Shown piece after piece: positions 35,706-44,491 of a DNA stretch of 64,000 nucleotides (its first letter is position 1; each line of letters begins with the position of its first letter). The position numbers and the translations under genes were made by a program. The notes beneath the pieces are model-generated. The model did no database searches. It saw nothing but the letters and a program-made list of their open reading frames with translations, and had not been told where the DNA came from. Source of the DNA: CAWCCP01 sp963701245. GTDB taxonomy: Bacteria; Patescibacteriota; Saccharimonadia; Saccharimonadales; UBA4665. The stretch is from NCBI GenBank assembly GCA_963701245.1, contig OY969576.1, positions 1,302,001 through 1,366,000 on the forward strand, read 5' to 3'.

Positions 35706-35792
35706 GTGCTTTTAGCTCAGCTGGTAGAGCAGAGGCCTGAAGAGCCTTGTGCTCCCAGTTCGAGTCTGTCAGAGCTGGGATGAACGCAGCAC
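35706..35792 (+). pseudogene. Degenerate tRNA-Phe (GAA)-like sequence
   Basis: From 35706, GTGCTTT-TA, a D arm GCTCAGCTGGTAGAGC and an anticodon arm GAGGC-CTGAAGA-GCCTT (anticodon GAA) are perfect for tRNA-Phe, with a T loop TTCGAGT. The 3' half is broken. The T stem CCCAG meets CTGGG only after about 9 extra bases, and the partner AGCAC of the acceptor (35788-35792) is about 6 nt too far. It is therefore a tRNA relic or a tRNA-like structure in a mobile element. The possible reading frame upstream of 35897 runs through it and should be ignored. Confidence 0.6.
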
Positions 35793-35860
35793 GGTGCTAC
35801 GAAGGAGATCAGGGAAGCCTAAGATTGTCAGACGATACTTTGTACAGTGTCTTCGTTCAG

Positions 35861-35889
35861 TTGATACTCCTGACCCGAGTTGATATGAT
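35861..35889 (+). promoter_or_regulatory. Promoter of the membrane-TPR gene
   Basis: TTGATA (35861-35866), a 17-bp spacer and TATGAT (35884-35889). The ATG at 35897 follows after 7 nt, another leaderless layout. Confidence 0.6.
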
Positions 35890-35896
35890 TGTCATG

Positions 35897-37783
35897 ATGG
35901 GGCGGAAGCATAAGCGCAAGAAACATACTAAGAGTTTTGATTCAGTTAAACCTGAGCCAGTGGTTGAGGTTGAGCCAAAACCTCGAGCTCAAACAAGTTC
36001 CTTACAGGAAAGCACCATACCTAAACTAAGGGCTATGGACAGTCTGCTGTATAAGATAAACAAAATCACTACGTGGCAGGCCTCCTTCATTATTGCGATA
36101 CTTGGGTTTATTACTCACTTTACGGGGCTGACAAGCCCTTTTCAGGGAGATGATATTGGCCAGATTGTAAGCAATATTCCCGTACATTCAATCTCACATA
36201 TTAAAATCTTCTTTGAGGGGGGTACCTTCTATAACGGCGGCGGACTTGATCCACTTATAGGTGTATATTTTAGGCCTCTAATGACGACGGTCTACTCACT
36301 GTTATATACCTTATTTGGGCCACACCCTTTTGCCTTTCACTTACTTCAGCTAATGATTTGTATAGGTAGTGCCGTCTTACTTTATCTGATTTTCAGCTAT
36401 TCCCTTAAACCACTACTGGCACTATTCTTGTCTCTGATATTTCTTGTACACCCGCTTAATTCTCAGGTTGTGTACTATATCCCTAATATGCAGGATGCAT
36501 TGTTCTTTTTCTTCGGAATCTTAGCACTTTACTTACTAATTCGTTTTAAATCTCTAAATAGTCTATGGTTTGTAGCTCTTTGTCTCTTCTTGTCTATGTT
36601 ATCAAAAGAATCGGCGGCTCTCTTTATTGCTATGTCACTCATTTACCTTTACTGGTTTGATGAAAAGAAAAGGTTGTTTTCTTTCATAGCTATAATGGTA
36701 GCCCCAATAGTTTTATATATGGCGTTAAGAATAAATGCTATCGGCTTGTTCCCCCACCCAAGCAGTGCCCCAATTGACAATCTAAGTTTGGCGGGTCGGT
36801 TGTTGACCGTCCCCTCTATTCCTCTATTCTATATCTCTAAGTTTATATTTCCATGGAGCCTAGCATCAACTTATGATTGGATACATCCATCCTTCAGTTT
36901 CCGATATTTCCTTCTTCCTCTCCTGATTGATATCGCTGCGGTAGGCATATTTGTCTATCTGGCATTCGTGATACATAAAAGAGCCTCCAAGGCTATGTTC
37001 TATACTTACTTATTTTACGCATTATGGGCCGCTCTTGGCCTCCTGCTTCTATTACAAATACTGCCTTTAGATATGACTGTAGCCGAGTGGTGGTTTTACT
37101 TCCCGATGGTCGGGGTGCTAGGCATGCTGGGTGTTGCCTTGATGGTGCTCCCAATCCGAGTGCATCCAGATTGGCTTATTATAATAGCGGCGCTATTGAT
37201 AGGAGTACTAGGTTTACGCACGGCTCTAAGGGGTCTAGACTGGCAAAACCCAACCACCTTAGCATATATGGATATTAAAGCGTCACCGGATGACTACTAT
37301 GCTTACGATGTAATTACAACTTATTTATCTCAACATGGCCAGATTAGCGAGGCCAATTCATACGCAGTGCGCTCAAACAAAATCTACCCTACTTACACAA
37401 GCTACTACAATATCGGTATAACTTCATCACTTCTGAACGATTATCCTGAATCAGTTGAGGCCTTCAACCATGCTTTGCAGTATAATACTGCCGACCCCAG
37501 TGCAATATATGGAGACCTGAGCGAACTAACTTTGGTATACGGAAGCCCGTATTCAAATGCACAGTTTTTCAAACGTGCAATTCGAGTGCAACCCAATAAC
37601 TTTAAAGTATGGTTATACTTATCGTTATTTGAAGGTATGCATAACAACAACTCCGCCGCTAAGGTTGCCATATCAAAAACGACCAATTATGGGCCAGTCC
37701 CGCCGGTGCTTTATAGTGATATTATGAATGATCGTCCAGTTTCAATTTATTTACCCGATTTAGAAGTAAATATAAAGATCTAA
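35897..37783 (+). CDS. TMTC-like membrane protein with C-terminal TPRs (GT-C glycosyltransferase)
   Basis: The 628-residue protein has a basic, cytoplasmic start (MGRKHKRKKHTK). About eleven membrane helices (residues 60-440) follow, then a soluble C-terminus with TPR-like repeats (ISEANSYAVRSNKIYPTYTSYYNIG, YPESVEAFNHALQYN, FFKRAIRVQPNN). The first loop has FQGDDIGQI, an acidic pair in the position of GT-C catalytic residues. GT-C plus TPR is the layout of eukaryotic TMTC O-mannosyltransferases and of bacterial relatives. It lies between the GT2 and the adhesin and may glycosylate the latter; the activity is inferred. Confidence 0.7.
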   Translation: MGRKHKRKKHTKSFDSVKPEPVVEVEPKPRAQTSSLQESTIPKLRAMDSLLYKINKITTWQASFIIAILGFITHFTGLTSPFQGDDIGQIVSNIPVHSISHIKIFFEGGTFYNGGGLDPLIGVYFRPLMTTVYSLLYTLFGPHPFAFHLLQLMICIGSAVLLYLIFSYSLKPLLALFLSLIFLVHPLNSQVVYYIPNMQDALFFFFGILALYLLIRFKSLNSLWFVALCLFLSMLSKESAALFIAMSLIYLYWFDEKKRLFSFIAIMVAPIVLYMALRINAIGLFPHPSSAPIDNLSLAGRLLTVPSIPLFYISKFIFPWSLASTYDWIHPSFSFRYFLLPLLIDIAAVGIFVYLAFVIHKRASKAMFYTYLFYALWAALGLLLLLQILPLDMTVAEWWFYFPMVGVLGMLGVALMVLPIRVHPDWLIIIAALLIGVLGLRTALRGLDWQNPTTLAYMDIKASPDDYYAYDVITTYLSQHGQISEANSYAVRSNKIYPTYTSYYNIGITSSLLNDYPESVEAFNHALQYNTADPSAIYGDLSELTLVYGSPYSNAQFFKRAIRVQPNNFKVWLYLSLFEGMHNNNSAAKVAISKTTNYGPVPPVLYSDIMNDRPVSIYLPDLEVNIKI

Positions 37784-37924
37784 TAAGGCGTTGTCCCGCC
37801 ATTGCTTTAAGTAATATTTGAAATTCTAAAATGTAACTCCATGGCTTTGTAATAATGTATGTTGCAAAAAGCTAGTGTTTAGAGTAAATTCAGCATTAGA
37901 TTACCTAATGGGAAGGTGGGGCTT

Positions 37925-40900
37925 ATGTTGGGGTTACGTTTTGTGCCAAAAGTTTTAAATAAAAAGAGGTTAGCAGAAAAAAACGTAGCCGTAAAACGTA
38001 AGACTTTGAGATTTTCTCTGTTTGGGATAGTAGCTTCAGGTTTAATAATCGGTCTATTTTCATGGTCTGGCATTGGTCATGCCCAAGGCAATTTTCAGAT
38101 AACCGGAACCGTTACAAACCCCAGTAATAATGGAGTGCAAAATGTATCCGTATATGCCACCAATCCAGGAGGAAGTACTGTTGATTATGGCCCAACCACA
38201 ACCGCTTCTGACGGCACCTATACGTTAGGTGTTGACGCGGGTACTTATGATTTACATTTTGTTCCACCTAGTGGTAGCGGCTATTATCCGGTAGTTGAAA
38301 GTAATGTGACAATAACTACCGATCAGACTATAGATGTTCAGTTTGTGCCTTCTTCTACTACCTACACCTACTCCGGTACTCTCACTGACCAGAATGGCAA
38401 CCCTGTCCCTAATTCCAGTATTACAATTGCTAGTTCCGCCACCAATCTTTCGTACAATGGCTCAACTGATTCTAATGGCAACTTCAGCATTACGGTTACG
38501 CCCGGTACTTACGACATTGTCATAGCAGGCGGGGGTGCTACTTCTGCCAACCCCGATTATGCTAATTGGAGTATTCGAAGCTCTAATAACGACATAAACC
38601 TAACTACTAGCAATGTCAGCGGCCAGACCCTACAAATTGACATGGTTCCTTTAACAGTTACGGTTAATGATGCAAATGGTAACCCGCTGGCCAATATACC
38701 TGTTACAGGCTCCCAGGGGGATATCTCAAGTACCTCTCAGCTGACTGCTGGCTCAACAAACACCACTACGGATGGTAATTCGTTTAGTGGGACAACTGGG
38801 GCTAACGGTTCGTATACTGTTTTACTGCCTGAAGGAAGCTTCTTTACTTCATCAGGTATAAAGGCTACTCTTTCGAACCAGACTATAACTGCAGGCGTAA
38901 CTGTGAATGGGCCGACAACCGTTACTTTAACCGCAGCAGCTACCTACACCTACTCCGGTACTCTCACTGACCAGAATGGCAACCCTGTCCCTAATTCCAG
39001 TATTACAATTGCTAGTTCCGCCACCAATCTTTCGTACAATGGCTCAACTGATTCTAATGGCAACTTCAGCATTACGGTTACGCCCGGTACTTACGACATT
39101 GTCATAGCAGGCGGGGGTGCTACTTCTGCCAACCCCGATTATGCTAATTGGAGTATTCGAAGCTCTAATAACGACATAAACCTAACTACTAGCAATGTCA
39201 GCGGCCAGACCCTACAAATTGACATGGTTCCTTTAACAGTTACGGTTAATGATGCAAATGGTAACCCGCTGGCCAATATACCTGTTACAGGCTCCCAGGG
39301 GGATATCTCAAGTACCTCTCAGCTGACTGCTGGCTCAACAAACACCACTACGGATGGTAATTCGTTTAGTGGGACAACTGGGGCTAACGGTTCGTATACT
39401 GTTTTACTGCCTGAAGGAAGCTTCTTTACTTCATCAGGTATAAAGGCTACTCTTTCGAACCAGACTATAACTGCAGGCGTAACTGTGAATGGGCCGACAA
39501 CCGTTACTTTAACCGCAGCAGCTACCTACACCTACTCCGGTACTCTCACTGACCAGAATGGCAACCCTGTCCCTAATTCCAGTATTACAATTGCTAGTTC
39601 CGCCACCAATCTTTCGTACAATGGCTCAACTGATTCTAATGGCAACTTCAGCATTACGGTTACGCCCGGTACTTACGACATTGTCATAGCAGGCGGGGGT
39701 GCTACTTCTGCCAACCCCGATTATGCTAATTGGAGTATTCGAAGCTCTAATAACGACATAAACCTAACTACTAGCAATGTCAGCGGCCAGACCCTACAAA
39801 TTGACATGGTTCCTTTAACAGTTACGGTTAATGATGCAAATGGTAACCCGCTGGCCAATATACCTGTTACAGGCTCCCAGGGGGATATCTCAAGTACCTC
39901 TCAGCTGACTGCTGGCTCAACAAACACCACTACGGATGGTAATTCGTTTAGTGGGACAACTGGGGCTAACGGTTCGTATACTGTTTTACTGCCTGAAGGA
40001 AGCTTCTTTACTTCATCAGGTATAAAGGCTACTCTTTCGAACCAGACTATAACTGCAGGCGTAACTGTGAATGGGCCGACAACTTTGGTGTTACAACAAA
40101 TATCGCCCGTCCCCTCCGCTCCTACCAACCTCACCGCTCCTACCCCCACAAACTCCTATCCATCATTATCATGGGATGCTGTTTCTGGTGTAGCATCCTA
40201 CAACATCTACCGTGACGGTGTAGATATTGGTAATACTACTAATACTACATATACAGACTCATCACTAGCTACTAATGGTACCCAGGATGGTACATATACC
40301 TACTCAGTCACAGCTGTTAATAGTAGCGGTGGAAGCCCTCAGTCGTCTCCAGTTAGTGTAGTTTACGATACCACTCCACCAGTAGTAACTATTACTGGCG
40401 TAACAGCAGGTGAAACATATCCATCTAACAATATCCCCACACCTGTCTGTAATACAACTGATGCTTTGTCTGGTGTAGCTACTAATGCGAGTCTAAGTAT
40501 CTTTGTCTCAGGCAATAGCTATACAGCCTCCTGTAGCGGTGCTACTGATAACGCTGGTAATTTGGCAAGCCCTGTAAGTGTCACATACACAGTATTACCT
40601 TCTAACTACATACTAGTTAACTTTACTAACAGCAATGGTAACCCAATAGATAATGCAAAAGTAACCATAGAGAACTCTGCCAGTCAGATAACCACTCTAT
40701 ATACAGACGCCTTTGGTAATGCCTACCTTAATACGACTCCTGGTAACTATAAAGTAACTGTCTACTATGCCAATGGCTATGAGAGTGAAGAAGTAGCAGT
40801 GACCGCTAATGGCCCTAACAATATATCCTTTAGTACAGTTAATGTAACAGTAACCATAAATGACCCCAGTAGCAGTGACATAGCCAACGCTTCTGTAGCC

Positions 40901-41323
40901 CAAGCCGGCAATACCGGGGACTTTGGATCTAAAGTACCAGTTAACAGTAATGGTCAGGTAAACTTTAATGTCCTACCAGGAACAAGCTACTTCACGGCCT
41001 ATGATGCCAATGGCTTTGAACAACAATCACTTACAGTTAGCCCTACTAACAATACCGTTACCTTTAATACCTACACAGTACAAGTAACCGTTACCAAGAA
41101 TGGTAATCCACTAACTACAGCTACAGTACAACAAGCAGGCGATAGTGGAAGCTATGGAAGCAAACTAGCAGTCAATAGCCAAGGACAGATAACCGTCAAT
41201 GTTATGGCTGGTACTGATACTGCTAATGAGACTAATTACTTCATAGCCTGGGATGGCTCTAACTACACCAAAGACACGCTAGTTGTTACTGGAGATACTT
41301 CTACGACTATTGCAGTTAACTAG
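37925..41323 (+). CDS. Giant secreted surface protein with three identical 194-residue repeats
   Basis: The 1132-residue product has a basic leader, a signal helix (SLFGIVASGLIIGLFSW, about residues 35-51) and a GHAQG cleavage site. An N-terminal carboxypeptidase-regulatory-like domain is followed by three copies of a 194-residue unit, each with two beta-sandwich modules (SGTLTDQNGNPVPNSSITIAS; VTVNDANGNPLANIPVTGS). A fibronectin-III domain, an Ig-like domain and three more beta modules complete it. The composition is very rich in S, T, N and G. There is no LPXTG, membrane anchor or surface-layer domain at the C-terminus. AAGGTGG precedes the chosen ATG (GTG at 37916 is the alternative). Likely an adhesin. 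Confidence 0.82.
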   Translation: MLGLRFVPKVLNKKRLAEKNVAVKRKTLRFSLFGIVASGLIIGLFSWSGIGHAQGNFQITGTVTNPSNNGVQNVSVYATNPGGSTVDYGPTTTASDGTYTLGVDAGTYDLHFVPPSGSGYYPVVESNVTITTDQTIDVQFVPSSTTYTYSGTLTDQNGNPVPNSSITIASSATNLSYNGSTDSNGNFSITVTPGTYDIVIAGGGATSANPDYANWSIRSSNNDINLTTSNVSGQTLQIDMVPLTVTVNDANGNPLANIPVTGSQGDISSTSQLTAGSTNTTTDGNSFSGTTGANGSYTVLLPEGSFFTSSGIKATLSNQTITAGVTVNGPTTVTLTAAATYTYSGTLTDQNGNPVPNSSITIASSATNLSYNGSTDSNGNFSITVTPGTYDIVIAGGGATSANPDYANWSIRSSNNDINLTTSNVSGQTLQIDMVPLTVTVNDANGNPLANIPVTGSQGDISSTSQLTAGSTNTTTDGNSFSGTTGANGSYTVLLPEGSFFTSSGIKATLSNQTITAGVTVNGPTTVTLTAAATYTYSGTLTDQNGNPVPNSSITIASSATNLSYNGSTDSNGNFSITVTPGTYDIVIAGGGATSANPDYANWSIRSSNNDINLTTSNVSGQTLQIDMVPLTVTVNDANGNPLANIPVTGSQGDISSTSQLTAGSTNTTTDGNSFSGTTGANGSYTVLLPEGSFFTSSGIKATLSNQTITAGVTVNGPTTLVLQQISPVPSAPTNLTAPTPTNSYPSLSWDAVSGVASYNIYRDGVDIGNTTNTTYTDSSLATNGTQDGTYTYSVTAVNSSGGSPQSSPVSVVYDTTPPVVTITGVTAGETYPSNNIPTPVCNTTDALSGVATNASLSIFVSGNSYTASCSGATDNAGNLASPVSVTYTVLPSNYILVNFTNSNGNPIDNAKVTIENSASQITTLYTDAFGNAYLNTTPGNYKVTVYYANGYESEEVAVTANGPNNISFSTVNVTVTINDPSSSDIANASVAQAGNTGDFGSKVPVNSNGQVNFNVLPGTSYFTAYDANGFEQQSLTVSPTNNTVTFNTYTVQVTVTKNGNPLTTATVQQAGDSGSYGSKLAVNSQGQITVNVMAGTDTANETNYFIAWDGSNYTKDTLVVTGDTSTTIAVN
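38358..40083 (+). repeat. Perfect 582-bp tandem repeat, 2.97 copies
   Basis: Units at 38358-38939, 38940-39521 and 39522-40083 appear identical base for base; the third lacks its last 20 bp. The period of 582 bp is 194 codons, so the frame is kept. The absence of any silent difference implies very recent duplication or ongoing homogenisation. An assembler could have collapsed or expanded the true copy number. Confidence 0.95.
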
Positions 41324-41507
41324 TTATTCTGAAGTTGCTACAGTGTCATAGGCTTTGAAGCCACAGTGTGATAGCTAAATAGTAGTTGCTATTTTAACCA
41401 CACACCCGAAAAACGATATATTGTGATATGACCAATATTTATCGTTTCACATAATTCATATGTTGGCAAAACGGCTTTGAAAATTATGGAATCTTTGACT
41501 CCGTACA

Positions 41508-44342
41508 TCACCCCTCAATCATTTTTTCCGAATCACCTTTGTTCTTATCATCTGATTTATTCCGGCCAGCACTATTTTTGCCATCATTCTTATTTTTACG
41601 TGTGCTTTTTTGTTGTTTGTGCTTCTTTGTCTCCTCCACGCCAAATAACTTCTCCATGTACTTTTCAACCTCGTTAACCGGCGTGGCATATTGTTGTCTG
41701 CTGGCAGCAATAACCGCATCTCTCATCTCGTCCGATCCCTCAACGTCTAATGGTACCGTCACCCCCGAAAACGCATCTTCACTCTCGTCTGCTGTCGTCT
41801 TCATAAAGAAATGATGAGGAGTAAGATTGACGATGTCGCCCTTTTCTACGACTGGTGCCATGTACGGTAAGATAAAGGCTTCGTCATCAGGACTAGCTTT
41901 TAAGCAGATAATTGTATGAGCATTGCCGACTACGCTCTTTAGTAAATTCTTATCCTCAATTTGAGCTATGTTCTGGTGTGACACGATTAGTGGCACGTGG
42001 TACTTTCGGCCTTCACTGCCAATCTCTGAAAATTCAGGTGTAGCAAAATTCTGGAACTCGTCGACATAAAGAAAGAAATCCTTTCTCTCTTCTTCAGGAA
42101 TACGATTACGTTGGTAGGCTGCCATCCAGATGAATGAAGTCAGTATTGTTCCGAAGAATAAACTCTCATCCTGACCAATATCTCCCTTACTCAGATTTAC
42201 CAGTAATATCTTGCCTTCGTCCATAATCTCACTAATCCGAATCGTGCTGTCCTGTTGCAGCAGTATATGCCGGGACATCACACTTGTTATGAAATGCCCC
42301 AATCTATGGGTTAATGGTGCGGTCACATTAGATAGCTGCATAGTGCCCAGCAGCTTGAATTCTTTATCCCAGAACTGTTTGAGAACCGGATCTTTCAGGG
42401 TCTTAGCCACCTCCCGCTGGTACTTTTTCTCGGTCAGTAGCCGCTGCAAGATATACAGATTCGGGTTCGGCAACTGCAGGGCTGTCATGGTGGTACTGCG
42501 TAATATATGTTCCATACGTGGCCCCCATTGTTTTTCGTCGGCCAGTTTGGCAAATACGGCTAACACGTTACTGGTAATCCGCTGATGCTTCTCCCGCTCA
42601 GTCCCAAAAGGAATGCCCGGATCAAGCAGATTCAGTCCTATGGGAAAGTCCCAATCGGCAGGGTTGAATACGATTACATCCTTCAAGCGATGTTCGGGAA
42701 CAATGCTAAGTAATTCCTTGAACATATCTCCGTGCGGGTCAAGTACAGCTAAACCTTTTCCGCTTAGCATATCCTGGTAAATAGTACTTTTAAGCAAAGT
42801 CGTCTTACCGGTACCGGTCTTACCAATTACATAGGTATGCTTCTCGCGTTGCGAAAGCGTCACACCAATAGGCTGATCTTCGCCGCCGTGCTTGTTTACG
42901 CCGACAATGACATCTAATTTTGCATTACTTCGTTTTATGGACAGTGGTGCGGCCAGCTCACGGCTCCTGCTCTTAACGAAGCCCTCAGTCTTAACCATAT
43001 CCGTATTGGGGAAGTGGTATAGATCGGAGAGTTCGGAGGACGATAGGATAGTGCCATATGAAAAGGTGTTTGGTGTCAGTTTTCGTTCCCGGAACTTGGT
43101 TTGCAGACGATCCGCTTGCCAGTTCTGTAGCTTCCCGAAAAGCGGAATACTGCGCCGCTGAGTGATGTGCTGGTAAGGACTCCCGAACATACGGAACGTA
43201 GATGTAAGCGCATCCAATCTGTGGCCAATCGTAGCATCGTCGGGCGAAGCCACTAATATCCGTATAGATACTTCAAACAGTTGCTGACTGAGCTTAGCTT
43301 TAACAATGCCGGCGAGCTCTTGTTCATACAGGTCACCAGTACCACGTTTATTCTTATAGCTGTCAAAAAATGGAATGTCACTTCGGCGATGATCGGCAAA
43401 AAGTGCAACCATAGCCACGGCAATCTTTAGAAGTGTTCCCACAATCCATAAAGGCAGCAGCAGACATATCCAGACAATACGTGGCATACCAAAGAGCTTC
43501 TTGTTGAGTTCAGGCGTGAGCATTTCGCCCCTACCAATGACAGCGCGTATTCTACGGGCTCGCTGGGTTACCCGGAAATGCGTTGACCGAGTAACGGGCG
43601 TGACAACAACTTGGATGGCAGCAAGCTCATTACTCAGTAGTTTTGTCATATGTCCGGCAAAGAACGCAATAGGATCGTGTTCCTCAAGAGCTTTATGGTC
43701 ACGCAGCGGATACGCAAACTCTGCTCCAAGCTTCAGCTCTACGATGCCGATCATCGTATGAGGTGCCAACGACTTCATGTAATCCTGCACTTGTCTGATC
43801 TTCAGACCAGGCATAAATGATAACAAGTTGTGGCTGATGTATTCGACTTGCTCGCTTGGTATGACGAGAACATAGCGGATACCGTCGTCTTTAGTGCCAA
43901 CCAGCTCCAGTGAATATGGCTGCCTATATCCGGCTAACTTGTCCAGGTAGCTTCGGTAACGTACTTGTCCCCGAAGCAACAAATGCAGTTGTTCGGTAGC
44001 GTAGGCTGACTTAGTGGTGTCTGCCGGAAAAGCTAACTCCAGGAAGGCATCCGAGACCACGGCAGTATTGCGGCTGAGTCTCCCAGCTATTCGGGCAACG
44101 AACAGTGGCAAGCGCCGAAGCAGAGTCATGCCAACAATAACGATTGCGCAAGCACTTACAGCTATGAGATATAACCACCCAAGTCCTACAATCAATGTCC
44201 AGAAGTTATTAAGATGGGCATTCAGGATAAAGTGGGTGGGTATATTTATGAGGCTATTGAGGAAGTGCAGGATGTGGTTGGTAGTTGCCGCAGTTGGGTT
44301 AGCAGAGGAGTCAACAACTGAAAGATCAAAAAAGATGGGCAC
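41508..44342 (-). CDS. VirD4/HerA-like conjugation coupling ATPase
   Basis: The 944-residue protein has two membrane regions (about residues 47-74 and 290-316). A P-loop follows in VIGKTGTGKTTLLK (about 510), with AVLDPHGDMFKELL and FNPADWDFPIGLNLLDP after it, Walker B in FFLYVDEFQNFA (about 760) and the sensor VSHQNIAQI. This order matches CPR and Gram-positive type IV secretion coupling proteins (DUF87/TraG-like). The C-terminal 50 residues are a lysine- and asparagine-rich disordered tail. GTG start with AAGGAA 7 nt upstream. It probably delivers DNA or protein to a secretion channel encoded elsewhere. Confidence 0.85.
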   Translation of the reverse strand: MPIFFDLSVVDSSANPTAATTNHILHFLNSLINIPTHFILNAHLNNFWTLIVGLGWLYLIAVSACAIVIVGMTLLRRLPLFVARIAGRLSRNTAVVSDAFLELAFPADTTKSAYATEQLHLLLRGQVRYRSYLDKLAGYRQPYSLELVGTKDDGIRYVLVIPSEQVEYISHNLLSFMPGLKIRQVQDYMKSLAPHTMIGIVELKLGAEFAYPLRDHKALEEHDPIAFFAGHMTKLLSNELAAIQVVVTPVTRSTHFRVTQRARRIRAVIGRGEMLTPELNKKLFGMPRIVWICLLLPLWIVGTLLKIAVAMVALFADHRRSDIPFFDSYKNKRGTGDLYEQELAGIVKAKLSQQLFEVSIRILVASPDDATIGHRLDALTSTFRMFGSPYQHITQRRSIPLFGKLQNWQADRLQTKFRERKLTPNTFSYGTILSSSELSDLYHFPNTDMVKTEGFVKSRSRELAAPLSIKRSNAKLDVIVGVNKHGGEDQPIGVTLSQREKHTYVIGKTGTGKTTLLKSTIYQDMLSGKGLAVLDPHGDMFKELLSIVPEHRLKDVIVFNPADWDFPIGLNLLDPGIPFGTEREKHQRITSNVLAVFAKLADEKQWGPRMEHILRSTTMTALQLPNPNLYILQRLLTEKKYQREVAKTLKDPVLKQFWDKEFKLLGTMQLSNVTAPLTHRLGHFITSVMSRHILLQQDSTIRISEIMDEGKILLVNLSKGDIGQDESLFFGTILTSFIWMAAYQRNRIPEEERKDFFLYVDEFQNFATPEFSEIGSEGRKYHVPLIVSHQNIAQIEDKNLLKSVVGNAHTIICLKASPDDEAFILPYMAPVVEKGDIVNLTPHHFFMKTTADESEDAFSGVTVPLDVEGSDEMRDAVIAASRQQYATPVNEVEKYMEKLFGVEETKKHKQQKSTRKNKNDGKNSAGRNKSDDKNKGDSEKMIEG

Positions 44343-44491
44343 GATAATTCCTTGCCCACCGCTTCAAGTTATTTGGGGAAATAGTAACAGATACGGTTAT
44401 CTTGGGCAACTGGTTCTGGTAACACTGCCACCATATGCTTAACTAAACCCTGTCTAACAATATAGCGTTTAGTTAAGGTAAGCTATAAGCA

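Noticed and set aside
35747..35896. N-terminal extension of the membrane-TPR protein beginning MCSQFESVRAG
   Set aside because: It overlaps the tRNA-Phe-like sequence and the promoter; the leaderless ATG at 35897 is better.
38358..40083. Regularly spaced repeats as a CRISPR-like array
   Set aside because: The units are 582 bp, identical throughout, in frame and coding; there are no spacers and no cas genes.
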